64,000 bases of DNA from JAENVU01 sp038250905. GTDB taxonomy: Bacteria; Actinomycetota; Acidimicrobiia; IMCC26256; JAENVU01. The notes beneath the pieces are model-generated. The model made no database searches. It was not told where the DNA came from and saw only the letters and a program-made list of their open reading frames with translations. The position numbers were made by a program, and so were the translations under genes. The stretch is from contig JBBSBV010000002.1 in NCBI GenBank assembly GCA_038250905.1, positions 1 through 64,000 on the forward strand. Reading direction: 5' to 3'. Shown here one piece after another: positions 8,698-16,798 of this stretch (position 1 is the first letter of the stretch; each line of letters starts with the position of its first letter).

Positions 8698-8727
8698 GAA
8701 GGGGCGACGCACCTGCGCCGCCCCTTC
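8698..8727. terminator. hairpin terminator between convergent genes
   Basis: GAAGGGGCG (8698-8706) pairs with CGCCCCTTC (8719-8727) across a 12-base loop. It lies between the plus-strand membrane-protein gene and the minus-strand etfA, so it may serve both directions. Confidence 0.7.
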
Positions 8728-8738
8728 TCACGTACCGC

Positions 8739-8753
8739 GCCCCGAAGGGGCGT
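8739..8753 (-). terminator. short GC hairpin just after etfA
   Basis: CGCCCC and GGGGCG flank a GAA loop, 6 bases past the etfA stop. It is probably the proximal terminator of the etf genes. Confidence 0.5.
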
Positions 8754-8758
8754 CGATG

Positions 8759-9715
8759 TCAGCCTCGGGCTTTGAGCGCCTCGATGAGCTTCGGGACCAC
8801 CTTGTGGACGTCGCCCACGATGCCGAGGTCGGCGACCGAGAAGATCGGCGCCTCGCCGTCCTTGTTGATGGCCAGGATGTTGTCCGAGCCCTTCATGCCC
8901 ACCATGTGCTGGGTGGCACCGCTGATGCCGAGCGCGATGTACAGCTTCGGCTTCACGGTCTTGCCGGTCTGACCGACCTGCTTCGAGTACGGCACCCACC
9001 CGGCGTCGACGATGGCACGAGACGCGCCCGACGCGCCCTTGAGGAGCTTGGCCAGTTCCTCCACGAGCGGCTCGTAGTTCTCGGCCGCGCCGATGCCCCG
9101 ACCGCCCGAGACGACGATGGTCGCCTCTTCCAGCTTCGGGCCCTCGCGCTCCTCCACGTGGCGCTCGAGGATCTTGGCCTCGGCCGCCCGGCCCGCGTCG
9201 ACGTCGCCCACGGTGACGACCTCGGGCTCAGCGGCGCCACCCGGCTCGGCGACGAACGACTTCGGACGGATCGCCGCCAGACACGGCTTGGCACCGTCGA
9301 ACTTCGTGTCGACCAGCGTGTTGCCACCGAAAATCGCGGTGCCGACGGTGATCGTGTCACCGTCGACCGCCAGTTGCGTTCCGTTGGTGATGACCGTCCG
9401 GTCGAGCTTCACCGAGAGCCGCGCGATCGCGTCACGCCCGTCGTAGGACTGGGCGAACAGGATCAGGTCGGGCGCCTCGGCCTCCACCAGGCTCGCGACC
9501 GCGGCCGCACCGATGACCCCGGCGAGACTCTCGCCCGCGTCGATCGAGAACACCTTGGTCACACCGTGTGCACCGAGGTCGGGAGTCACCGCTGCGACAT
9601 TGGGCCCGACGTAGACGGCTTCGACGTCGCCCAGTTCCCGAGCCTTGGTGACCAGCTCGAGGGTGGCGGTGGTCGGCTTGTCGCCTTCTGCTTCTGCGTA
9701 TACCCAGATCTTCAT
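8759..9715 (-). CDS. etfA: electron transfer flavoprotein, alpha subunit
   Basis: The 318-residue protein has the ETF-alpha layout. An N-terminal alpha/beta domain (MKIWVYAEAE...) is followed by the FAD-binding C-terminal domain with VVSGGRGIG, GWVPYSKQVGQTGKTVKPKLY, IALGISGATQHMVGM and INKDGEAPIFSVADLGIVGD. With EtfB it carries electrons from acyl-CoA dehydrogenases to the quinone pool. It lies 17 bases downstream of etfB. Acyl-CoA dehydrogenases at 14853 and 39425 are candidate donors. Confidence 0.97.
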   Translation of the reverse strand: MKIWVYAEAEGDKPTTATLELVTKARELGDVEAVYVGPNVAAVTPDLGAHGVTKVFSIDAGESLAGVIGAAAVASLVEAEAPDLILFAQSYDGRDAIARLSVKLDRTVITNGTQLAVDGDTITVGTAIFGGNTLVDTKFDGAKPCLAAIRPKSFVAEPGGAAEPEVVTVGDVDAGRAAEAKILERHVEEREGPKLEEATIVVSGGRGIGAAENYEPLVEELAKLLKGASGASRAIVDAGWVPYSKQVGQTGKTVKPKLYIALGISGATQHMVGMKGSDNILAINKDGEAPIFSVADLGIVGDVHKVVPKLIEALKARG

Positions 9716-9732
9716 CGTGTTCCTCCCGTGCC

Positions 9733-10503
9733 TCAGATGACCTTGAGTCCGTCGAGGAACTCGACGACCTTCTCGAATGCGGTGCCGTCGTCTTCGAGCT
9801 TCTCGCCGGCTTCGCGTGCCGGGGCTGCGGTCACACTCGTGATGCTCTGGTTCGCGGCGAGCGCACCGGCGTCGAGGCCGAGGTCGCTGGTCGACACCTG
9901 GTCGACCGGCTTGGACTTCGCCGCCATGATCCCCTTGAACGACGGGTAGCGGGGCTCCACCACACCGGCGGTGACGCTCACGACCGCGGGCAGGTTCGCC
10001 TGCACGACGTCGTAGCCCGCCTCGGTCTGACGCTGGATCTTCGCCGTGCCCCCTTCGAGGTGGACTTCCTTGGCGAAGGTCAGCGACGGCCAACCGAGGA
10101 GTTCGGCGACCTGGGCCGGGATGGTCCCGGTGTAGCCGTCGGTCGACTCGGTCGCGGTGAGGACGAGGTCGACCTCACCCGCCCGCTCCACGCACTTGGC
10201 CAGCACCTTGGCGGTGGTGAGCGAGTCGGCACCCGAGAGCGCGTCGTCGGAGACCAGGATCGCCTTGGCTGCGCCCATCGCCAACGCGGTGCGCAGGCCG
10301 GAGACCTCGGCGTTCGGCGCCATCGAGATCAGGGTGACCTCGCCGCCGCCCGCCTTGTCGACGAGCTGGAGTGCCATCTCGACGCCGTAGCTGTCGGACT
10401 CGTCGAGGATGAGCTTGCCCTCGCGCTTCAGGGTGTGGTCGCTATCGAGCTGGCCCGGCACTGCCGGGTCGGGGATCTGCTTCACGCAGACGACGACGTT
10501 CAT
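9733..10503 (-). CDS. etfB: electron transfer flavoprotein, beta subunit
   Basis: The 256-residue protein begins MNVVVCVKQIPDP and contains the ETF-beta AMP-binding pattern ATESTDGYTGTIPAQVAELLGWPSL in the middle. It ends with FLDGLKVI. It forms the heterodimer with EtfA and binds AMP. GGGAG lies about 9 bases before the ATG. The 5' region contains a small GC hairpin at 10533-10550. Confidence 0.97.
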   Translation of the reverse strand: MNVVVCVKQIPDPAVPGQLDSDHTLKREGKLILDESDSYGVEMALQLVDKAGGGEVTLISMAPNAEVSGLRTALAMGAAKAILVSDDALSGADSLTTAKVLAKCVERAGEVDLVLTATESTDGYTGTIPAQVAELLGWPSLTFAKEVHLEGGTAKIQRQTEAGYDVVQANLPAVVSVTAGVVEPRYPSFKGIMAAKSKPVDQVSTSDLGLDAGALAANQSITSVTAAPAREAGEKLEDDGTAFEKVVEFLDGLKVI

Positions 10504-10532
10504 ACAGGTCGCTCCCAGAGACGTAAGGGAAT

Positions 10533-10550
10533 CCGCCGGGAGATCGGCGG
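10533..10550 (-). other. small hairpin in the presumed etfB leader
   Basis: CCGCCG and CGGCGG flank a 6-base loop, about 30 bases upstream of the etfB start. It could be a leader hairpin or part of the terminator of nothing known. No riboswitch family is recognised. Confidence 0.25.
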
Positions 10551-10624
10551 CTCCTCGGAATGCGGCCGAGATTCTGCCTGGCCGCCCGGACCAATGTCGA
10601 AGCGGGCGGATCGGGGCCTCTGAA

Positions 10625-11470
10625 TCAGGTGACGTCGCGCCGCCAGAACAGGCCGACGCCGAGCCCGGCGACGATCAGTGCGATCACCACCATCCGGAGG
10701 AGCGCGGGCCCGGGCAGCACGAGGTAACGCTCGCCGGTGAACCGTCCCGTGGGCCCGACCGTCTGCGGTCCCGTGATCTCCAACCGGTAGCCCGTGAGGA
10801 AGGCACTGAGGTTCCGCAGGAGCAGCGATGCATCGAGCGATCGGACCCGCGCCGCGAGGATTCCCTCGACGGCGATCAGGTACCCGATCCACACCATGAG
10901 TGCACCCACGGTCGACCGCGTGATGAAGGCCAGGCCGGCGGTGATGAGCGTGAGCACGACCGCCCCGACCGTGCAGCGACCGACGACCGCGGCGAGGTCG
11001 GTCCAGAAATCGGGGCCGAGCCCGCTCGTCGAGCCGCGTAGCGCGGATCCTGCGTACCACCCTCCGACCAGCACCCCGGTGACGACGAGGTACACCACCA
11101 CCGTCACGATCGTCAGCGCGACCAGGCGCGCGACCGCCACCCGCACCCGGCGCGGTTCCCAGAGCAACAGGGTCCCGAAGGTCCCGGCCCGGTAGTCGCC
11201 CCCCACTGCCGTGGCCGCGATCCCGACCACGATGATGAAGACGAAGACGCTCATCGCCAGCAGGGTGTTCTCGGCCACGCCGCCGGGATGCTCGAGCCAG
11301 AGCTTCGAGAGCCGCATGGTGTGTTCGCCTACCCCGGTGCCCGTGCTGTTGATCGTGTTGAGCACCACGACGAGCACGACCAGGGCGAGCGCACCAGCCG
11401 TCCCCCACCACACCACGCGTCGCGAACCGAGCCGGCGGACTTCGGACCCGAGGAGCGCGGCGAAGGTCAT
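10625..11470 (-). CDS. ABC-2 type transporter permease
   Basis: The 281-residue membrane protein has about six hydrophobic segments: near residues 22-40, 70-95, 112-135, 160-195 and the C-terminal LRMVVIALIVAGLGVGLFW. An ABC-2 type motif (GDYRAGTFGTLLLWEPRRVRV) sits between the second and third segments. Its ATG overlaps the stop of the ATPase gene by 4 bases (ATGA). The pair forms an exporter; cargo is unknown. Confidence 0.85.
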   Translation of the reverse strand: MTFAALLGSEVRRLGSRRVVWWGTAGALALVVLVVVLNTINSTGTGVGEHTMRLSKLWLEHPGGVAENTLLAMSVFVFIIVVGIAATAVGGDYRAGTFGTLLLWEPRRVRVAVARLVALTIVTVVVYLVVTGVLVGGWYAGSALRGSTSGLGPDFWTDLAAVVGRCTVGAVVLTLITAGLAFITRSTVGALMVWIGYLIAVEGILAARVRSLDASLLLRNLSAFLTGYRLEITGPQTVGPTGRFTGERYLVLPGPALLRMVVIALIVAGLGVGLFWRRDVT

Positions 11471-12384
11471 GGGACCTGCGGTCCCCGTCGGGTGAGTTCG
11501 AGGAACACGGTTTCGAGATCGACCTCGTCGGCGACGAGTTCCCGCAGGTACACACCGTGGGTCGCGAGCACCTCGGTGACCCGCGCGCCGGCGTCGTGCG
11601 GGAGCTCGACCCGGATCTGGTCGGCGAGTCCGGTGGCGGTCGCGCCGATGCCCTCTGCGCCCAGGACCGCGATGGCGCCGACGGGGTCCGCGACCCGCAC
11701 CAGCAGTCCGTTCGACCGCCCGAGTGCGAGCACGTCCTCGACCGTGCCCTGAGTGACACGCACGCCGCCCTGGATGATCGCGACCCGATCGCACATGAGT
11801 TGGATCTCGGTCAGGAGGTGGCTCGAGACGAGGACGGTGCGGCCCTCGGCACCGAGAGACTTCACGAGGTCCCGCAACTCCTTCATCCCCTGCGGATCGA
11901 GTCCGTTGGCGGGTTCGTCGAGCATGAGCAGTTCCGGATCCTTCAGCAGCGCCGCTGCGAGCCCGGCCCGCTGCTTCATCCCGAGCGAGTACTTGCCGAC
12001 GCGGTCGTCGGCCCGTTCCGCGAGTCCCACGCGGGCGAGCGCGGCGTCGACCGCCTTGGGTCCCACGCCCTGGATCCGGCCGAGCAGTTCGAGGTTCCGC
12101 CGGCCCGAGAACGCGGGGAACAGCGCCGGACTCTCCACGATGGCCCCGATGCGCGGCATCACCCGGTGGAGCCCGGCGCCGGACGTGACTCCCAACACCG
12201 TCGCCGTCCCGCCCGACGGCGCGATCAGTCCGAGCAGCATGCGGATCGTCGTCGTCTTGCCCGAGCCGTTGGGGCCGAGGAAGCCGAAGACGCCACCGCC
12301 ATCGGGCACTTCGAGGTCGAGGCCACCAACGGCGACGCGCCGGCCGTACACCTTCCGGAGTCCCTGCGCCTCGATCACTGCCAT
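11467..12384 (-). CDS. ABC transporter ATP-binding protein (exporter type)
   Basis: All ABC ATPase motifs are present: Walker A GPNGSGKTT, signature YSLGMKQR, Walker B LLMLDEPANGLDP, and switch His in SSHLL. The 305 residues include a C-terminal accessory domain of about 85 residues typical of CcmA/DrrA-like proteins. It powers the permease encoded immediately downstream. A minus-strand TAGGGT (12399-12394) lies 9 bases before the ATG. Confidence 0.92.
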   Translation of the reverse strand: MAVIEAQGLRKVYGRRVAVGGLDLEVPDGGGVFGFLGPNGSGKTTTIRMLLGLIAPSGGTATVLGVTSGAGLHRVMPRIGAIVESPALFPAFSGRRNLELLGRIQGVGPKAVDAALARVGLAERADDRVGKYSLGMKQRAGLAAALLKDPELLMLDEPANGLDPQGMKELRDLVKSLGAEGRTVLVSSHLLTEIQLMCDRVAIIQGGVRVTQGTVEDVLALGRSNGLLVRVADPVGAIAVLGAEGIGATATGLADQIRVELPHDAGARVTEVLATHGVYLRELVADEVDLETVFLELTRRGPQVP

Positions 12385-12408
12385 GAAGGGCGGACCCTAC
12401 CGGCGAAC

Positions 12409-12414
12409 TACCTT
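12409..12414 (+). promoter_or_regulatory. -10 element (TACCTT) of a leaderless promoter
   Basis: It lies 8 bases before the GTG at 12423. A minus-strand TAGGGT for the ABC genes lies only 10 bases away in the 38-base divergent gap. Confidence 0.45.
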
Positions 12415-12422
12415 CGGCGCGC

Positions 12423-13631
12423 GTGAGTGCCCGCGACGCCGACCTCCTCGTCATCGGTGCCGGACCCGCCGGATGCGCGGCGGCGATCAGCGCCCGCCGT
12501 GCGGGTCGCACGGTCGTGGTCGTCGACCGCGCCACGTTCCCCCGCGACAAGACCTGCGGCGACGGGCTGACGACGGGCGCACTCCGACTCCTCGAACACC
12601 TCGGGCTGCCGCTGACGACGCTCGACGCGTCGGCCCGGGTGCGCGAGGTACGCCTCGTCACTCCGACGGGACGCACGATCGAGTTGCCGTTGCCGGTCGA
12701 CGGCGAGCACGCGCGCGTCATGACGCGCGTCGATCTCGACGCGCGTCTCGTGGAGGCCGCGAAGCGGGCCGGCGCCGACCTCGTCGAAGGGTCGGCGCTC
12801 GAAGACCTGAAGAGTCTCGACGCCGGCGTGGTCGCGACCCTCGATGACGGCCGCACGATCACCGCGCCGTACGCGGTCGCCGCCGACGGTCACTACTCCG
12901 CGGCCCGGCGCCTGCTGACGCCCGATGCCCCACCGGTGCTCGGCGAATGGTCGGCGTTCCGGCAGTACTTCTCCGGCGTGGACGACCCCCGCCTGTGGGT
13001 GCTGTTCGAGCGGGACCTCCTGCCGGGCTACGCCTGGATCTTCCCGCTGCCCGACGGACGAGCCAACGTCGGGTTCGGGATGCTCCGCGGCCCGGGCGTG
13101 ACGGGCAAGGTGCTGGCCGCGAAGTGGCGGGAACTGCTCGCGCGCCCCTCGGTGCGAGACGTCCTCGGGCCCCGAGCGGAACCGATCGGTACCCATCGGG
13201 CGTGGCCCATCCCGAGTCACCTCGATCCGGCCCGCCTCGTCACGGGCCGCGTGCTCTTCGTGGGGGACGCGGCGGGCGTCGTGGACCCGATGACCGGCGA
13301 GGGCATCGCGCAGGCGCTCGAGACGGGCATCCTCGCCACGAACTCGATCGTCGACGGTGCCACGGATGTCGCCGCGGTCGCTCGCCGGTACCGGGCGTCG
13401 GTGGAACGATCGCTCGGACGCGATCTGCGGTTCGCCGGCCGGTTGCAACGCGTGCTGGCCCACCCACTTGGCGCGCGGGCCGCGTTACGCGTCGTCGACA
13501 CCAACCGGTGGACCCGGCGCAACTTCGCCCGCTGGATGTTCGAGGACTACCCGCGGGCCATCCTCTTCACCCCCGACCGCTGGCACCGCCACATGCTCAC
13601 TCCCCCGGGCGCCTACCTCCCCACCCCCTGA
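12423..13631 (+). CDS. geranylgeranyl reductase-family FAD-dependent oxidoreductase (MenJ-like)
   Basis: The 402-residue flavoprotein opens with the Rossmann motif VIGAGPAGCAAAISARRAG. The family signature FPRDKTCGDGLTTGAL follows, and later FVGDAAGVVDPMTGEGIAQALETG. Relatives reduce isoprenoid double bonds; the actinobacterial MenJ group partly saturates the menaquinone side chain. Without a phylogeny, MenJ versus another polyprenyl reductase cannot be decided. No Shine-Dalgarno; the start follows a -10-like TACCTT. Confidence 0.8.
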   Translation: MSARDADLLVIGAGPAGCAAAISARRAGRTVVVVDRATFPRDKTCGDGLTTGALRLLEHLGLPLTTLDASARVREVRLVTPTGRTIELPLPVDGEHARVMTRVDLDARLVEAAKRAGADLVEGSALEDLKSLDAGVVATLDDGRTITAPYAVAADGHYSAARRLLTPDAPPVLGEWSAFRQYFSGVDDPRLWVLFERDLLPGYAWIFPLPDGRANVGFGMLRGPGVTGKVLAAKWRELLARPSVRDVLGPRAEPIGTHRAWPIPSHLDPARLVTGRVLFVGDAAGVVDPMTGEGIAQALETGILATNSIVDGATDVAAVARRYRASVERSLGRDLRFAGRLQRVLAHPLGARAALRVVDTNRWTRRNFARWMFEDYPRAILFTPDRWHRHMLTPPGAYLPTP

Positions 13632-13741
13632 ATTCCCGTTCGTGCGCGCGAATCGCACGCTCCTGCGATGAGCTCGCGTGTCGGAATCGGGAGATCGGTC
13701 AGCTGAGGGCAGCGGCGAGGGTCTGACCCGCCAGCGTCGTT

Positions 13742-14794
13742 TCACACCGCGGTGATCGCGGCGCCGGCGCCGGGTTCCACGATGATCTTGGCGTGGGCAT
13801 CGGGATGCCCGAGGGTGGTGAACGCGTCGGGGACACCGTCGATGCCCACGACGCCGGTGATGAGCGGCGACGCGTCGATCTCGCCCTCGGCCAGCTTGCG
13901 CAACGTGTCGGCGAACTCGGCCGGGTCGTAATAGATCACGAACTGGAACTGCAGTTCCTTGGCGATCGCGACGAGCGGCAGGAATGTGTCGGGTTCCATG
14001 CACACCCCCACCACGGTGATGCGCGTCTGGGGCGGGACCGACCGGCAGATGTCGTCGAGGATGCCGGGAATCCCGATGGCCTCGAACACCACCGGTGTCG
14101 CACCGCCGGCGGATCGGGTCCAACCGTCCATCGCGGTCTCGACCGCCGGGTCCACCACCGAGGTGGCGCCCATCGCGGTCGCGAGGGCCCGGCGGCGCGA
14201 CGAGAAGTCGCTCGCGACGATCTGCTCCACTCCGTGCGCGCGCAGCGCCGCGATCAACGCGAGTCCGATGGGTCCGGCGCCGAGGACCAGTGCACCCTCC
14301 CCCGCCACGATCCCCGACTTGTTGACCGCGTGGACGGCAACCGCGACCGGTTCGGTGAGCGACGCGATCCGCGGGTCGAGACCATTGGGGACGGGGAGAC
14401 ACATCCCGGCAGTGAGTTGCATCCGCTCCGCGAACGCGCCGACGTAGTTGTTGGAGAACCCGATCAGCTCGAGGCCGTGCGGGGCGAACGCCATCGGCAT
14501 GCTCACCACCAGGTCGCCGGGCTTGATGGCGACCCCCTCGGTCCCCGCACCCAACTCGAGCACCTCGCCGCAGAACTCGTGGCCCATCACGTAGTCGGCG
14601 TCGGGATCGAACGGGTTGTCGAGGCCACCCATCCCCGAGAGCGCGAGCATCGCGTCGGCGTGGCGGAGGGTGTGCAGATCCGAACCGCAGATGCCGCAGG
14701 CCTTCACTGCAACGAGCGCCTCCCCGACGTCGGGAACGGGATCCCCGATGTCCTCGACCACCATCTGACCTCGTCGGGCAATCGCAGCGCGCAT
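13742..14794 (-). CDS. zinc-dependent alcohol dehydrogenase (MDR family)
   Basis: The 350-residue protein has the catalytic-zinc motif ACGICGSDLH near residue 35 and GHEFCGEV. The Rossmann motif ALVLGAGPIGLALI lies near residue 170, and VVFEAIG follows. The usual four-cysteine structural-zinc cluster is absent. It probably oxidises a secondary alcohol with NAD(P). It is transcribed divergently from an acyl-CoA dehydrogenase; the 58-base gap holds a perfect palindrome and mirrored promoters. Confidence 0.87.
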   Translation of the reverse strand: MRAAIARRGQMVVEDIGDPVPDVGEALVAVKACGICGSDLHTLRHADAMLALSGMGGLDNPFDPDADYVMGHEFCGEVLELGAGTEGVAIKPGDLVVSMPMAFAPHGLELIGFSNNYVGAFAERMQLTAGMCLPVPNGLDPRIASLTEPVAVAVHAVNKSGIVAGEGALVLGAGPIGLALIAALRAHGVEQIVASDFSSRRRALATAMGATSVVDPAVETAMDGWTRSAGGATPVVFEAIGIPGILDDICRSVPPQTRITVVGVCMEPDTFLPLVAIAKELQFQFVIYYDPAEFADTLRKLAEGEIDASPLITGVVGIDGVPDAFTTLGHPDAHAKIIVEPGAGAAITAV

Positions 14795-14815
14795 GCGGCG
14801 GAGCGTGGTCGGCGT

Positions 14816-14831
14816 TTGACCGCGCGGTCAA
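14816..14831. promoter_or_regulatory. perfect 16-base palindromic operator with mirrored divergent promoters
   Basis: TTGACCGCGCGGTCAA is its own reverse complement. On each strand its TTGACC acts as a -35, followed by 18 bases, a CACGCT -10, 7 bases and the ATG (14853 on plus, 14794 on minus). The size and symmetry suggest a TetR-family operator. No regulator gene lies next to it. Confidence 0.75.
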
Positions 14832-14852
14832 GTGGGGAGCACGCTGCGCGCC

Positions 14853-16073
14853 ATGGCCATCGATTTCTCCCTCTCTCCCGAGCTCGAGGCGATCCGCGAG
14901 AAGACACGCGATTTCATCGACACCGTCGTCAAGCCGGCGGAAGCGAAGATCGTCCGCGACGACCGCAAATCGCTCATCACCGCCATCATCGAGATGCGCT
15001 CCGAGGCGCAGAAGCGCGGGCTCTGGCTCCCCCACATGCCCGAGGAGTGGGGCGGGATGGGCCTCGGTCACGTGGAACTCGCGATGGTGCAGGCCGAGGC
15101 GGCGAAGTCGGGCTTCGGTCCGTACGCCATCAACGCGCAGGCCCCCGACGAGGGAAACACGCACACGCTGCGCCACTGGGGCACGGACGAGCAGAAGGAG
15201 AAGTACCTCAAACCGCTCTGCGAGGGCCGGGCCCGATCATGTTTCGCGATGACCGAACCGGAGGTCGCCGGTTCCGACCCCACCCTCATCCGCACGCACG
15301 GATACCAGGACGGCGACGAGTGGGTGATCAACGGCCACAAGTGGTTCATCAGCGGCGCGCGGGGTGCGAGCTTCGCCATCCTCGTGTGCCGCACCGAGGA
15401 CCAGCCCGAGATCAAACAGGCCGCCAACAGCGCGTTCATCATCGACCTCCCCCACGAGGGTTGGAACGACGTCCGCGAGGTCGAGACCATGCACGGCTCG
15501 ACCGGCCACTCCGAGATCGTCATCGAGGACCTGCGCGTCCACAACGACCAGATGCTGGGTGGTCGCGGGCAGGGCCACCTGCTCGGCCAGTACCGCCTCG
15601 GTCCGGCCCGGCTCGCACACTGCATGCGCTGGATCGCCCAGGCCGAGATGGCCCTCGACATGATGGTCGACCGTTCACTCAACCGCTTCTCCCACGGCTC
15701 GATCCTCGCCGAGAAGCAGGGCATCCAGTGGCTGATCGCGGAGTCCACGATCGAGCTGTACCAGGCGAAGCTGATGGTGCTGCACGCGGCCTACAAGATC
15801 GACCGCAAGGAAGACTTCAAGAGCGAAGTGTCGATGACCAAGCACTTCGTCGCCAACGCGCTGAACCGCATCATCGACCGGGCCATCCAGGTGCACGGCG
15901 CGCTCGGCTACTCCACCGACACCCCGCTCGCCAACATGTTCCAGCACGCCCGGTGGGCCCGCTTCGCCGACGGTGCCGACGAGATCCACCTCATGCGCAC
16001 CGCGGAACGCGCCATCGCCGCGTACAAGGACAACGGCACCACCGCCGCGGCCACCGGCTCGCTCCCGATCTGA
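14853..16073 (+). CDS. acyl-CoA dehydrogenase (ACAD10/11-like)
   Basis: The 406-residue flavoenzyme has family motifs CFAMTEPEVAGSDPT and VINGHKWFISGA, and the C-terminal IQVHGALGYSTDTPLANMFQHARWARFADGADEIHL. It resembles the dehydrogenase part of ACAD10/11, which works with APH-type kinases on 4-hydroxyacyl-CoAs; such a kinase is encoded at 5998. Electrons would pass to EtfAB. The ATG at 14853 is set by the CACGCT -10 element 7 bases upstream. Confidence 0.9.
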   Translation: MAIDFSLSPELEAIREKTRDFIDTVVKPAEAKIVRDDRKSLITAIIEMRSEAQKRGLWLPHMPEEWGGMGLGHVELAMVQAEAAKSGFGPYAINAQAPDEGNTHTLRHWGTDEQKEKYLKPLCEGRARSCFAMTEPEVAGSDPTLIRTHGYQDGDEWVINGHKWFISGARGASFAILVCRTEDQPEIKQAANSAFIIDLPHEGWNDVREVETMHGSTGHSEIVIEDLRVHNDQMLGGRGQGHLLGQYRLGPARLAHCMRWIAQAEMALDMMVDRSLNRFSHGSILAEKQGIQWLIAESTIELYQAKLMVLHAAYKIDRKEDFKSEVSMTKHFVANALNRIIDRAIQVHGALGYSTDTPLANMFQHARWARFADGADEIHLMRTAERAIAAYKDNGTTAAATGSLPI

Positions 16074-16141
16074 CCGCCGCCACGAGGTGATCCGTCCGGT
16101 GCTCGGCGCCTCGCGCGACGCCGGCGCCATCCACGCGCCGG

Positions 16142-16702
16142 TTACGGGCGGTTGATGGCGACCCGAGCCGACCGGTCGGCGACCGCTCGGGCGAAGTTGG
16201 CGTGCACGCCGTTGAGGTTGACCCATCGTCCGGACGCGTCGAGCACGATGCCGGGCCGGTGGGTCGTGTAGCGCGACGCCAGCACGAACGTTGTAAGCGC
16301 CGCGAGCACGGATGTGGAGATGAGCAGGTACACCACCGTTTGCGCCGACTGGGATCGCGGTTGCGGCCCGAGCAGGGCGATGACCATCGCGGCCACGCTC
16401 GCCACCATCACGAGACCGGAGACAACGGCAGCCCGGAACTCCCGACGCTCCTGATCGAGTGCGGCATTCGAGTACGGGAGCCGGACGAGCAACTCACGCG
16501 ACCGGCCACGGAACGCCAGCGCGGCGATGAGGAAGATCCACCCGAACGGGCCGAGGAAGATGAGCAGCCAGAGCCACCCCGAACTCCCACCGATCACCGT
16601 GAGCATCCGATGCAGCCCGTCGGCCGGATCTCCCGTCCGGACACAGACCATCGGTAGATGTCCCTGCACCGCATCGTCGACGAACACCGTTGCTGTCGTC
16701 AT
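16142..16702 (-). CDS. membrane protein of unknown function with four predicted helices
   Basis: The 186 residues contain two closely spaced hydrophobic segments (SSGWLWLLIFLGPFGWIFLIAALAF, about residues 38-62). Two more follow (about 90-108 and 118-138), then a short soluble tail. The first 35 residues are polar, with a cysteine in VCVRTG. I recognise no family. GGGAGG precedes the ATG. It is convergent with the acyl-CoA dehydrogenase and divergent from the LLM gene. Confidence 0.75.
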   Translation of the reverse strand: MTTATVFVDDAVQGHLPMVCVRTGDPADGLHRMLTVIGGSSGWLWLLIFLGPFGWIFLIAALAFRGRSRELLVRLPYSNAALDQERREFRAAVVSGLVMVASVAAMVIALLGPQPRSQSAQTVVYLLISTSVLAALTTFVLASRYTTHRPGIVLDASGRWVNLNGVHANFARAVADRSARVAINRP

Positions 16703-16785
16703 GCTGCCCTCCCCGTTGCTCGACGGCAGCGTAGACCCGTGTCGAGTCGAGCGACAACGACCGGCCGTTCCCGGAGTCCGCGCGT

Positions 16786-16791
16786 CAAGAT
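16786..16791 (+). promoter_or_regulatory. -10 element (CAAGAT) of a leaderless promoter
   Basis: It lies 7 bases before the ATG at 16799 and favours that start over the ATG at 16790. Confidence 0.4.
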
Positions 16792-16798
16792 GGCGGTA

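Noticed and set aside
16100..16141. GC-rich inverted repeats after the acyl-CoA dehydrogenase gene as a terminator
   Set aside because: The stems are short and imperfect; many similar matches arise by chance at this base composition.
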